Shown here piece after piece: positions 1 to 7,344 of a DNA stretch of 14,026 nt. Where the stretch lies: NCBI GenBank assembly GCA_007120055.1, contig SKOL01000704.1, positions 1-14,026 of the forward strand, read 5' to 3'. The stretch comes from Anaerobacillus sp. (GTDB lineage: Bacteria > Bacillota > Bacilli > Bacillales_H > Anaerobacillaceae). Every line of letters begins with the position of its first letter. Positions within the stretch are counted from its first letter, which is position 1. The notes under the pieces were generated by a model, which saw only the letters and a list, made by a program, of their open reading frames with translations, did not search any database and had not been told where the DNA came from. The translations under genes and the position numbers were made by a program.

Positions 1-66
1 ATTAACATATGGGAAAAATGCAGTAAAAGTGCAACCCCTACAGAAAGCGCAATAGCATATCGTTAA
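1..66 (+). CDS. 3' end of an unidentified gene (start outside the window)
   Basis: Frame 1 is open from the window edge to a TAA at 64-66, giving 21 residues that end in ESAIAYR. A hairpin with a T-run follows 21 bases later, which fits the end of a real transcription unit. I do not recognise the protein, and 21 residues are too few to assign a family. An open frame this short could occur by chance; the terminator is the main support. Confidence 0.35.
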   Translation: MNIWEKCSKSATPTESAIAYR

Positions 67-87
67 ATCGAGGAAATTATTCCTTAC

Positions 88-124
88 AAAAACGGTTGTA
101 CCCCTATGAGTGCAGCCGTTTTTA
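88..124 (+). terminator. Rho-independent terminator
   Basis: The arm AAAAACGGTTGTAC (88-101) pairs with GTGCAGCCGTTTTT (110-123), with G-U wobbles, around a short loop. The 3' arm runs directly into a T-run. It lies just after the TAA at 64-66 and would end transcription entering from the left. Confidence 0.7.
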
Positions 125-316
125 ATACTCTTACTTTATGTGGGTAATTAGTTTAGAAAAGAATTACTTCTCGTAAAGGGGTGATATAAAACCTTGTAAC
201 ACTAAAGTAATATAAAACTAAAAGGTGAACAACTGCGCATCTCTTTATTCTTTATTAATAGGTGTCAATATTACTTATTCCAGCCACGTGGAGTGCGTCT
301 CGTAGATAGTTTTTAA
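125..316. other. Intergenic stretch without a recognisable gene
   Basis: Between the two hairpins I see only short open frames. The longest with a start is a GTG frame of about 26 codons from about 227 to the TAG near 304, and it resembles nothing I know. No RNA gene, IS end or clear promoter stands out. It could hold scar sequence from the element that once carried the recombinase, but nothing shows that directly. Confidence 0.4.
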
Positions 317-354
317 AGAAGCAGGAGCCCCCAAATAGGGGATTCCTGCTTTGT
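317..354. terminator. Probable bidirectional terminator beyond the recombinase pseudogene
   Basis: AAGCAGGA-G-CCCC (319-331) pairs with GGGG-AT-TCCTGCTT (338-351), a GC-rich stem with a small asymmetric bulge. On the plus strand it is followed by a T-rich tract; on the minus strand by TTCTTT. It begins a few bases past the recombinase stop codon, so it most likely ended that gene's transcript and insulates it from the left side. Confidence 0.65.
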
Positions 355-1226
355 TTATTTGATTTTTGGAGCTGAAAAACGATAGTGAATAATAGGCGTT
401 CCATCAGCCTTAACTTCAATTGACTTGTTTCTCAATTTTATCGAGTTGCTTTTGAAGGTTTTGCTTAGACTTCTTTGATTGAGCTTCTTACTCGTAACAC
501 TGACAGTAGTTGAACGACTTTGTACTAAGTCACCAACGTAATGAGGGTTGGTGAGAATAAGCTTAATTGTTGAGTCATTCCATTTATCTCCCGCATTTAT
601 TTTCCCGGCTATATCAGCAGGTGTTGGAATGTCCTCGTTATACAGTCTTCTTGCGATACTTTCTCGACCACTTCCAGCTAGGTATTCACCAAAAATCCTT
701 TTTACAATATTAGGGGTATCGTCGTTTCTAATATGCAGTTTTCCTTCAATAACTTCATATCCGTATGGAGGATTAGATCCATGGAAAAGCCCTTTTTTGG
801 CTCTCGTCCGTAATGTCTCTTTCACACGGTTGCTTGTATTTTGTGACTCTGTTCATACATCCATGCATATAAACCAAACATGTTAGTGTTACATGTCAAT
901 GTATTAATCGCATTATCTAGAGTGATGATATGGATCTCTTGATGCTCGCAAAGGTTTTTAATTTTGTAGGATAACTCCCCATTGCGAGCCAGACGAGAAA
1001 GTTATTTAGCTAAGATGATATCGAACTTTTTTTCTTGAGCGTCTTCAATCATTTTTTGAAGGTATTTTCTTTTTCCCGTAGTTCCTGTCTGTACATCTAC
1101 ATAAAATTGATAAATGTCCCATCCTTTTTCCTCAATGTACTTATAAAAAAGCTCCTTTTGATACTTTAACGATGCTTTTTGTTCCTCCTTATCAGTTGAA
1201 ACTCGAATATATACAGCACATCTCAT
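355..1226 (-). pseudogene. Large serine recombinase, disrupted
   Basis: Remnant of a large serine recombinase, a family that cuts and rejoins DNA at attachment sites. The N-terminal part (1226 to 1005) starts MRCAVYIRVSTDKEEQ and keeps the RVS motif with the nucleophilic Ser. It stops at TAA (1002-1004), exactly where the family reads KELSRLARN; the sequence LSRLARN continues in frame after the stop, so a Glu codon became a stop. The frame then runs to about 846, where TCACAAAA in place of an expected TCAAAA shifts it by two bases. The third part (to 355) carries the recombinase DNA-binding domain (RRLYNEDIPTP, NPHYVGDLVQS). It then jumps to an ending typical of the family's C-terminus (IEVKADGTPIIHYRFS), so the zinc ribbon and coiled coil are absent. 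About 290 codons remain of a usual 500 or so. AAGGAAA upstream of ATG 1226 is the old ribosome binding site. It is not expected to be functional. Confidence 0.88.
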
Positions 1227-1437
1227 TGTTACACCATTTCCTTTTTAAGTAATTTGAGATGTAGCGGTGTTTACCTTAATAACATTATTTACATGACAGT
1301 CAAAATTATAACGTATGTGAGTTTCATAAATTAATTCGGTAGAATATTAACGGGGTTTACTTCAAAGCAATAATGCGTAGTAGACTATATTATTGATGTT
1401 GCCATTCTAAATTAAAAAACCTATTTTGCAAGGTTTT

Positions 1438-1466
1438 AATAAAAATGACAACAATAAAAATGACAA
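1438..1466 (+). promoter_or_regulatory. Tandem operator upstream of mtlA, probable MtlR site
   Basis: Two identical 14-mers, AATAAAAATGACAA, start at 1438 and 1453, so they are spaced 15 bases apart. A related pair sits before mtlR at 3138 and 3153. The cores (ATGACAA, GTGTCAA) resemble the half-site TGTGNCAA that I recall for B. subtilis MtlR. The pair lies 19 bases upstream of the proposed -35, a normal place for an activator. A 7-bp inverted repeat (AAAACCT / AGGTTTT, 1416-1437) lies directly upstream. Assignment to MtlR is inference. Confidence 0.6.
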
Positions 1467-1484
1467 AATAGAATTTTGTTTAGA

Positions 1485-1513
1485 TGGAACTGAAGATGAA
1501 AACGTTTTAATAT
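1485..1513 (+). promoter_or_regulatory. mtlA promoter (sigma-A type, activator-dependent)
   Basis: The -10 is TAATAT (1508-1513) and the -35 is a poor TGGAAC (1485-1490), with 17-bp spacing. A weak -35 fits activator dependence. The call is strengthened by the mtlR upstream region, where -35 and -10 elements fall at almost the same distance from the same tandem operator. The leader to the mtlA start is about 50 bases. Confidence 0.55.
1497..1510 (+). promoter_or_regulatory. cre site (CcpA catabolite repression) in the mtlA promoter
   Basis: TGAAAACGTTTTAA is nearly palindromic and matches the cre consensus TGWNANCGNTNWCA at all but one position. It lies between -35 and -10 and overlaps the -10, so CcpA bound with HPr-Ser46-P would block RNA polymerase. 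This is the expected way for glucose to override mannitol induction. Confidence 0.7.
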
Positions 1514-1567
1514 AGAAATTGTAAGAAGGACAACAAGAAAAATAAAATTTTTGAAAGGAGAAACAAA

Positions 1568-2992
1568 ATGAATAATACAAAAAGTAACTCAGATGTAAGA
1601 GTGAAAATTCAGCGTTTTGGAAGTTATTTAAGTGGAATGATCATGCCTAATATCGGGGCATTTATAGCTTGGGGGTTTATAACAGCTTTATTTATTCCTA
1701 CCGGATGGTTTCCAAATGAAAGATTGGCAGAACTAGTTGGGCCAATGATCATTTTCTTATTACCTCTTTTAATTGGATATACTGGGGGTAAGATGATCTA
1801 TGATGTTCGTGGTGGAGTAGTTGGTGCTACAGCAACAATGGGGGTAATTGTGGGAGCAGATATCCCGATGTTTTTAGGTGCAATGATCATGGGGCCACTT
1901 GGTGGTTATTTAATAAAGAAATTCGACCAAAAGATAGATGGAAAAGTTAAACAAGGCTTTGAGATGCTTGTTAACAATTTTTCAGCGGGTATCATAGCAG
2001 GGGCGTTAACGTTATTAGCATTTGTAGGAGTAGGGCCAGTAGTTTTAGGTTTAAACCAATTTTTAGCTGCTGGAGTAGAGTCAATTATTGGTGCTGGTTT
2101 ATTACCTTTAGCTAGTATTTTTATAGAACCAGCAAAGGTATTATTTTTAAATAATGCAATCAATCACGGTATTTTAAGTCCAATTGGCATTGAACAAGCT
2201 GCACAAGCTGGCAAATCAATTTTATTCTTACTTGAAACAAACCCTGGTCCAGGGCTTGGGATTTTGTTGGCTTATTGGGTATTTGGAACTGGAATGGCAA
2301 AGCAATCATCACCAGGAGCAATCGTTATTCATTTCTTTGGTGGAATTCATGAAATTTACTTCCCGTATATTTTAATGAAACCTGCATTAATTTTCGCTGC
2401 TATTGCAGGTGGGGCAAGTGGGGTATTTACATTTAATATGTTTAGTGCTGGATTGGTAGCTGTGCCTTCACCAGGAAGTATCTTTGCATTAATGGCAATG
2501 ACACCGAGGGGCGACTACTTTGCTGTACTTGCTGGAGTTGTCGTTGCAACAGCTGTTTCATTCATAGTTGCTTCATTAATTTTAAAAACGAGTAAGAAAA
2601 AGGCAGAAGATACTGACTTAGAAGCTGCAGCTGAAAAGATGCAAGGAATGAAAGGTAAAAAAAGTTCAGTTGTTTCTTCATCAGAAAAAGAAGAAACGAA
2701 AAATGTTATCGTAAAAGGCGAAGTTAAAAAGGTGATCTTTGCTTGTGATGCAGGAATGGGTTCTAGTGCAATGGGTGCGTCAGTGCTTAAGAATAAATTT
2801 AAGAAAGCTGGTTTAGATATAGTCGTAACAAATACTTCGATTAATAATCTTCCTGCTGATGCTGACATTGTTGTAACTCATCAGGATTTAACAGATCGTG
2901 CAAAGGCGAAGTTGCCGAATGCGCATCATATATCTGTTGAAAACTTTTTGAATAGTCCTAAGTATGATGAACTGGTTGAATTATTAAAATAA
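1568..2992 (+). CDS. mtlA: PTS mannitol transporter subunit IICB
   Basis: Membrane permease that imports D-mannitol and phosphorylates it to mannitol-1-phosphate. Residues 1 to about 340 form the IIC domain with several hydrophobic segments and the substrate motif GIHEIYF (G259, H261, E262). Residues 342-383 are a charged, Ser/Lys/Glu-rich linker. The IIB domain follows (KKVIFACDAGMGSSAMGAS), with the phosphorylated Cys at residue 393. At 474 aa it is full length for the Gram-positive IICB form; the IIA function is the separate mtlF gene downstream. AAAGGAG lies 7 bases before the ATG. The gene has its own operator and cre-overlapped promoter and is followed by a strong hairpin, so its transcript may be partly separate from mtlRFD. 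The IIB cysteine receives phosphate from MtlF. Confidence 0.97.
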   Translation: MNNTKSNSDVRVKIQRFGSYLSGMIMPNIGAFIAWGFITALFIPTGWFPNERLAELVGPMIIFLLPLLIGYTGGKMIYDVRGGVVGATATMGVIVGADIPMFLGAMIMGPLGGYLIKKFDQKIDGKVKQGFEMLVNNFSAGIIAGALTLLAFVGVGPVVLGLNQFLAAGVESIIGAGLLPLASIFIEPAKVLFLNNAINHGILSPIGIEQAAQAGKSILFLLETNPGPGLGILLAYWVFGTGMAKQSSPGAIVIHFFGGIHEIYFPYILMKPALIFAAIAGGASGVFTFNMFSAGLVAVPSPGSIFALMAMTPRGDYFAVLAGVVVATAVSFIVASLILKTSKKKAEDTDLEAAAEKMQGMKGKKSSVVSSSEKEETKNVIVKGEVKKVIFACDAGMGSSAMGASVLKNKFKKAGLDIVVTNTSINNLPADADIVVTHQDLTDRAKAKLPNAHHISVENFLNSPKYDELVELLK

Positions 2993-3000
2993 AATTTAGG

Positions 3001-3040
3001 AATAGGAATGAGTTAGAAAATAGCTCTTTCCTATTTTTTT
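3001..3040 (+). terminator. Terminator between mtlA and mtlR
   Basis: AATAGGAATGAGTTA (3001-3015) pairs with TAGCTCTTTCCTATT (3021-3035) around a GAAAA loop, with one U-U mismatch and one wobble in a 15-bp stem, followed by seven Ts. It begins 9 bases after the mtlA stop. It would end or attenuate the mtlA transcript and set mtlA levels apart from mtlRFD. Confidence 0.85.
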
Positions 3041-3137
3041 ACTAACTAAAAAATTGTTTGTACGACTGTTCGTTTTATGTGGTGATTTATTTTAGAGTTT
3101 ATAAGTATAACCCACTGTACCTCAATCGTCATAGTTA

Positions 3138-3166
3138 TTAAAAAGTGTCAACAATTAAAGTGACGA
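3138..3166 (+). promoter_or_regulatory. Tandem operator upstream of mtlR, probable MtlR site
   Basis: TTAAAAAGTGTCAA (3138) and AATTAAAGTGACGA (3153) form a degenerate copy of the pair before mtlA, with the same 15-base period. They sit at almost the same distance from the proposed promoter. This suggests that MtlR also controls its own gene together with mtlF and mtlD. Identity of the bound protein is inference. Confidence 0.55.
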
Positions 3167-3184
3167 AAATGAGTTTTCCTTTTG

Positions 3185-3214
3185 TTGTAATAGTGATTCG
3201 AATCGTTTTATTAT
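3185..3214 (+). promoter_or_regulatory. mtlR promoter
   Basis: -35 TTGTAA (3185-3190), 18-bp spacer, -10 TATTAT (3209-3214). The -35 is better than that of mtlA, so some basal expression of the regulator is plausible. The cre-like sequence at the matching place (3198-3211) has about four mismatches to the consensus and is probably not functional. Confidence 0.5.
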
Positions 3215-3289
3215 TAAGATAAAGGGTATGAATTTTAATTTTGTCACAGAAACTAACAGTAAAATAAGTAAAGGAATGGAGTGACGGTC

Positions 3290-5398
3290 ATGTATGTTTC
3301 GGCTAGGGAAAGACAAATACTGGAATCTTTGCTAACGAATTTGAACGGTATTACGGTAAAAGAACTTGCCGAGTCTATTGATGTCAGTGTTCGCACCATT
3401 CATAGAGATTTAAAGGGAGTCGAAGATATTCTAAATGAATATGATTTAAAATTAATAAAAAAATCTGGAAAAGGTATTCAGGTTGAAGGAAGCCCTACTA
3501 ATATAGAGGAATTACAGTTATTTCTCTTTAATTTATCGCATACTGAATACACCCCAGAAGAACGTCAAACGATGATATTTTGTGCCTTGTTAGAAGCAGC
3601 TGATCCAATTAAACTAATTTCATTAGCCAATGATTTAAATGTAACCATTGCTACAGTAAGTACTGACTTAAATAAGTTAGAGGAACCCCTAAGTAGCTAT
3701 GGATTATCCTTGATCAGAAAAAGAGGCTATGGAGTTGAAGTTTCCGGTAGTGAAACTGCAAGACGGCGTGCGATGAGTAATATTATTGCGCAAAATGTCA
3801 ATGAGTTTGAGTTATTGTCTCTTGTTAGAGAAAATATTCAAAAGAACACAACCAAACAAGTTCGCTCAGCCTCAGAGAGATTACTTGGATTGGTTGAGAA
3901 AAAAAATCTATTAGTCGTTGAAAAGGTAATTGAAGAAATCAATAATGAATTGCCATACGCTATTGCCGATAGTGCATATATGGGGTTAGTAGTACATCTT
4001 GCATTAGCACTAGAACGAATTATTCAAGGAGAAAATATTCAAATTGACCATAATTATTTAGAAGGCTTAAAAGAAACACTAGAATATAAAACGGCAGAAA
4101 AAATTATTATGAAGTTACAAAAATTATTTAAGATAAATATTCCTGAGGCAGAGATTGGTTATATCACTATGCATCTTCGAGGAGCAAAACTTAGGCATGA
4201 CAAGGAATATTTATTAGAAGATGCAAGTTTAAATGTCGCTATTAAAGCAAAAAATCTGATTGAGTATATCGACAAACGGTTAGGGCAAGATTTACCCTCT
4301 AATCACTCTCTTTTTCAAGGGCTAGTTGCGCACTTAAGGCCAGCGATGTACAGAATTAAACAAAATATGGGTATCAGCAACCCATTGTTAGAAAAAATTA
4401 AAGTTGATTATCCAGACCTTTTTTCTGTTGTAAAAGAGGGTACAAAAGAGGTTTTTTCGGATTTAACAATCCCGGAAGAAGAAGTTGGATATTTGGTTAT
4501 GCATTTTGGATCTGCTTTAATTGGAAGTAAAGGAAAGGATAATATTAAGGCATTAATTTTATGCTCTAGTGGTATCGGGACTTCAAAAATGTTAGCAACT
4601 AGAATTCAACAAGAAATACCAAATCTTACTTCCTTAAAAAATGTTTCCTTATTTGACCTAAAACAATACGATCTAAATAATTACGATCTAGTTATTTCAA
4701 CGCTTCATTCAGATGAATTGCCGAAAGACTATATTTTGGTTAGCCCTATTTTAACTGATGAGGAAATTGATAAGATTAAGTCTAGAATTAACGAACGAGG
4801 AAAGAATGTTATCTCTACAACAAATAAAGACTTGCAGTTAATGACTCCCCTTAATGATATAAATAATACGTTAGAAAAAATGATCGATAGTAGAGCATAC
4901 TCTGACATTATTATTACCATCCTAAAAGGATTTGAAATACTAAAATTAAAAGATAAACAAAAGATCGAAGAAGTCATTGCTCATGCATGTGAGACGTTAT
5001 TCAGGCAAGAGATAATCAGTGATATAAGTTCTGTTGTAGAAGCTTTATTTGCAAGAGAAAAGTTAGGTGGATTAGGTATACCTAATACTACTATCGCTTT
5101 GTTTCATACACGAAATGATCATATATTAAAGCCAACTTTTAAGATCATTAGTCTCGAAAGCTCCCTTAAATTGAAGGGGATGGATCAAAGCTTCATTGAT
5201 GTTGAAAATATATTATTACTCTTAGCACCCCAGCAAATACCTAATTATGTTTTAGAGGTGCTAAGTTATATAAGCACATTGATTATTGAAGATGAGAGAA
5301 GTGTTGAAGTATTTCAATCCAAGGATCAGAAATTACTATCTGCACATTTAGCTTCAAAATTAGAAAAATTTTTTTATGAAAAATTAGATGAAAAATAG
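3290..5398 (+). CDS. mtlR: Mannitol operon transcriptional activator with PTS regulatory domains
   Basis: DNA-binding activator of the mannitol genes whose activity is set by PTS phosphorylation. From the N-terminus: an HTH (about 1-60, with SVRTIHRDLKG), a second HTH-like domain (about 90-165), two PTS regulation domains with His236 and His295 (PRD1) and His348 and His405 (PRD2), a Gat-type IIB domain with Cys425 in LILCSSGIGTS, and a mannitol-type IIA domain with His606 in ALFHTRND. All the expected phosphorylation sites are present. In the family, HPr phosphorylation of PRD2 activates, while EIIA/EIIB-dependent phosphorylation of the IIB-like cysteine inhibits. I chose ATG 3290 (MYVSARERQ, 702 aa) over GTG 3281: GGAG lies 8 bases before it and B. 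subtilis MtlR begins in a similar way (MYMTARE, from memory). mtlF follows after an 11-base gap. Confidence 0.95.
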   Translation: MYVSARERQILESLLTNLNGITVKELAESIDVSVRTIHRDLKGVEDILNEYDLKLIKKSGKGIQVEGSPTNIEELQLFLFNLSHTEYTPEERQTMIFCALLEAADPIKLISLANDLNVTIATVSTDLNKLEEPLSSYGLSLIRKRGYGVEVSGSETARRRAMSNIIAQNVNEFELLSLVRENIQKNTTKQVRSASERLLGLVEKKNLLVVEKVIEEINNELPYAIADSAYMGLVVHLALALERIIQGENIQIDHNYLEGLKETLEYKTAEKIIMKLQKLFKINIPEAEIGYITMHLRGAKLRHDKEYLLEDASLNVAIKAKNLIEYIDKRLGQDLPSNHSLFQGLVAHLRPAMYRIKQNMGISNPLLEKIKVDYPDLFSVVKEGTKEVFSDLTIPEEEVGYLVMHFGSALIGSKGKDNIKALILCSSGIGTSKMLATRIQQEIPNLTSLKNVSLFDLKQYDLNNYDLVISTLHSDELPKDYILVSPILTDEEIDKIKSRINERGKNVISTTNKDLQLMTPLNDINNTLEKMIDSRAYSDIIITILKGFEILKLKDKQKIEEVIAHACETLFRQEIISDISSVVEALFAREKLGGLGIPNTTIALFHTRNDHILKPTFKIISLESSLKLKGMDQSFIDVENILLLLAPQQIPNYVLEVLSYISTLIIEDERSVEVFQSKDQKLLSAHLASKLEKFFYEKLDEK

Positions 5399-5409
5399 GA
5401 GTGTTTAAC

Positions 5410-5847
5410 ATGACATTAGCGATCTTAGCAAAAGAAAACATTTTATTAAATGCAGAAGTAGCAGACAAAAAAAGTGCAATTGAGCTTGTGGGAAGTATTT
5501 TAAAAACTAATGGATACGTGAATTCAGATTACATTGAAAAAATGTTAGAGCGTGAAGAACTATCTTCGACATATATGGGTAACTATGTAGCTATTCCTCA
5601 TGGGACAGATGACGCTAAAAAATCAGTAAAGGAGACTGGTATCGTAATTGTTCAAGTTCCAAACGGTGTTGATTTTGGCAATGGTAATATCGTTAAGTTA
5701 TTAATTGGCTTAGCGGGAAAAAATGATGAACACTTAGAGGTTCTTTCTAAAATTGCTATTGTTTGTTCTGAAGAAGAAAATGTCCTAAGTATTATTAATT
5801 CACAGTCAAAAGAAGAGATTTTAGAAATATTCGAAGAGGTGAACTAA
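5410..5847 (+). CDS. mtlF: PTS mannitol transporter subunit IIA
   Basis: Soluble phosphocarrier that takes phosphate from HPr and passes it to the IIB cysteine of MtlA. The 145-aa protein is a single IIA domain with the active-site His64 in YVAIPHGTDD, the usual length for Gram-positive MtlF. I chose ATG 5410: GGAG overlaps the end of mtlR and lies 8 bases before it, which is better than the GTG at 5401 that sits inside that ribosome binding site. The mtlD ATG follows the TAA directly, with no spacer, so the two are probably translationally coupled. MtlF is also the expected partner for the inhibitory phosphorylation of MtlR. Confidence 0.95.
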   Translation: MTLAILAKENILLNAEVADKKSAIELVGSILKTNGYVNSDYIEKMLEREELSSTYMGNYVAIPHGTDDAKKSVKETGIVIVQVPNGVDFGNGNIVKLLIGLAGKNDEHLEVLSKIAIVCSEEENVLSIINSQSKEEILEIFEEVN

Positions 5848-7008
5848 ATGTTAGCAGTGCATTTTGGAGCGGGGAATATTGGTAGAGGGTTTATTGGGAG
5901 TTTATTATATCAATCTGGTTATAAAACATGCTTTGTAGATGTTAATAGTGAAATTGTGGATTTATTAAATGAAAGAAATAATTATCGAGTTGTTTTAGCG
6001 GATGAATCAAAAGAAGAACTTTTCATCCAGAATGTAGAAGCGTTAAATAGCCAACTTGAACCTGAAAAAGTAATTGAAGCAATTGTAAGTGCTGATATTG
6101 TTACAACAGCTGTCGGCCCGAATATATTGCCGTTGATTTCGAATTTAATCGCTGAAGGGCTTAGAAAAAGATCAACTTCTAATCAACAACCATTAAATAT
6201 TATTGCTTGTGAAAATATGGTAGGTGGCAGTTCATTTCTTGAAGAAAAAGTTTATGAAAAAATAAGCGATAAAGAAAAGCATACTTTTAAAAAGCTATTT
6301 TCCTTTCCAGATGCTGCAGTTGATCGAATAGTACCGAATCAAACAAACACAGACAAGTTAATGGTCATGGTTGAACCGTTCTCTGAATGGGTTGTCGATG
6401 AGTCAAAAATAATAGGAAAACGACCTGAAATTGAAGGGGTTACGTATGTTAAAGACTTAAAACCATATATAGAGAGAAAATTATTTACAGTTAATACAGG
6501 TCACTCAATCGCTGCCTATCTTGGTTATCTTGCTAATATACCAACAATCAATAAAGCAATGGAGAACGTTTCTATTAAAGAACTTGTCATGAATACATTA
6601 AATGAAACTGGTCAACTAATTGTAAGAAAATACGGATTTGACTGGGAAGATCATAAGAAATATATCGAGAAAATTATCGAACGTTTTTCGAACCCATATA
6701 TCGTTGATGAAGTAACAAGAGTTGGACGCTCACCACTTCGCAAACTTGGCCAAAATGATCGATTAATCAGTCCAGCTAAACAGTTTGTAGATGTGTTAGG
6801 CGAAGATCCAATTTATTTGGCTACGGGAATTGCTGCTGCTATTTTGTATGACTTCAGAGACGACGAAGAAGCTGTAAAATTACAAAAAACGATTAATAAC
6901 GAAGGTATCGAAACCGCAATTGAAAAATATACAAAGCTAGAAAAAGGGACACCTCTAGTAAAACTTATTTTAAAACAGGTTAATGAATTAAAGACAAATA
7001 CGTTTTAG
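5848..7008 (+). CDS. mtlD: Mannitol-1-phosphate 5-dehydrogenase
   Basis: Cytosolic NAD-dependent enzyme that oxidises mannitol-1-phosphate to fructose-6-phosphate, which enters glycolysis. The Rossmann motif GAGNIGRGF is at residues 7-15, the family signature FPDAAVDRIVP at 153-163, and the catalytic segment KLFTVNTGH (K211, N216, H219) lies at the start of the C-terminal domain. The length of 386 aa is normal. The ribosome binding site GAAGAGGTG lies inside the end of mtlF. A 72-base gap without a hairpin leads to ptsH, so read-through into ptsHI is expected. Confidence 0.97.
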   Translation: MLAVHFGAGNIGRGFIGSLLYQSGYKTCFVDVNSEIVDLLNERNNYRVVLADESKEELFIQNVEALNSQLEPEKVIEAIVSADIVTTAVGPNILPLISNLIAEGLRKRSTSNQQPLNIIACENMVGGSSFLEEKVYEKISDKEKHTFKKLFSFPDAAVDRIVPNQTNTDKLMVMVEPFSEWVVDESKIIGKRPEIEGVTYVKDLKPYIERKLFTVNTGHSIAAYLGYLANIPTINKAMENVSIKELVMNTLNETGQLIVRKYGFDWEDHKKYIEKIIERFSNPYIVDEVTRVGRSPLRKLGQNDRLISPAKQFVDVLGEDPIYLATGIAAAILYDFRDDEEAVKLQKTINNEGIETAIEKYTKLEKGTPLVKLILKQVNELKTNTF

Positions 7009-7080
7009 AGTAATAAATCGGAACGGAACAGAACGGTATTAAAAATTAATTAAATTAAAGATTTAGGGGGATTTAATATT

Positions 7081-7344
7081 ATGGTAGAAAAAAAGTTTTT
7101 AATTACAGATGAAACAGGCATTCATGCACGACCAGCAACGCAACTTGTTAACTGTGCAGGTCAATATCATTCGGAACTAAAGTTAATTTATAATGAAAAG
7201 GCGGTAAATCTAAAGTCTATCATGGGCGTGATGTCGTTAGGTATTAGTAAAGGAGCCGAAATTATTATTCACGCAGAGGGATCAGATGAAGCGGAAGCAT
7301 TAAATAGTATTGAAGAAGTTATTAAAGGTGGTTTAGGAGAGTAA
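7081..7344 (+). CDS. ptsH: Phosphocarrier protein HPr
   Basis: General PTS carrier that moves phosphate from EI to all sugar-specific IIA proteins, here MtlF. His15, the EI-phosphorylated residue, is in GIHARPAT, and Ser46, the HprK site, is in NLKSIMGV. The protein is therefore HPr rather than Crh, and it can act as the CcpA corepressor. At 87 aa the length is normal. A G-rich ribosome binding site (AGGGGG, 7065-7070) lies 10 bases before the ATG. The TAA overlaps the ptsI ATG by one base (TAATG). Its place after mtlD, with no clear terminator or promoter between, differs from the usual ptsG-ptsH-ptsI order of Bacillus. Confidence 0.97.
   Translation: MVEKKFLITDETGIHARPATQLVNCAGQYHSELKLIYNEKAVNLKSIMGVMSLGISKGAEIIIHAEGSDEAEALNSIEEVIKGGLGE

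Noticed and set aside
548..886. 112-codon plus-strand open frame
   Set aside because: It is the antisense shadow of the recombinase pseudogene, whose protein motifs are clear on the minus strand.
2515..2868. 117-codon minus-strand open frame inside mtlA
   Set aside because: Antisense shadow of the IIC/IIB linker region; translation is low complexity.
3198..3211. cre-like sequence in the mtlR promoter
   Set aside because: About four mismatches to the consensus, with both outer arms degenerate.
3241..3248. TTGTCACA, a perfect match to the recalled MtlR half-site TTGNCACA, downstream of the mtlR promoter
   Set aside because: No partner half-site follows at the expected spacing and nothing similar lies at the matching place before mtlA, so chance is likely.
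7021..7036. Short repeats of the type CGGAA/CAGAA before ptsH
   Set aside because: Only three imperfect 5-base units; no regulator site that I know matches.
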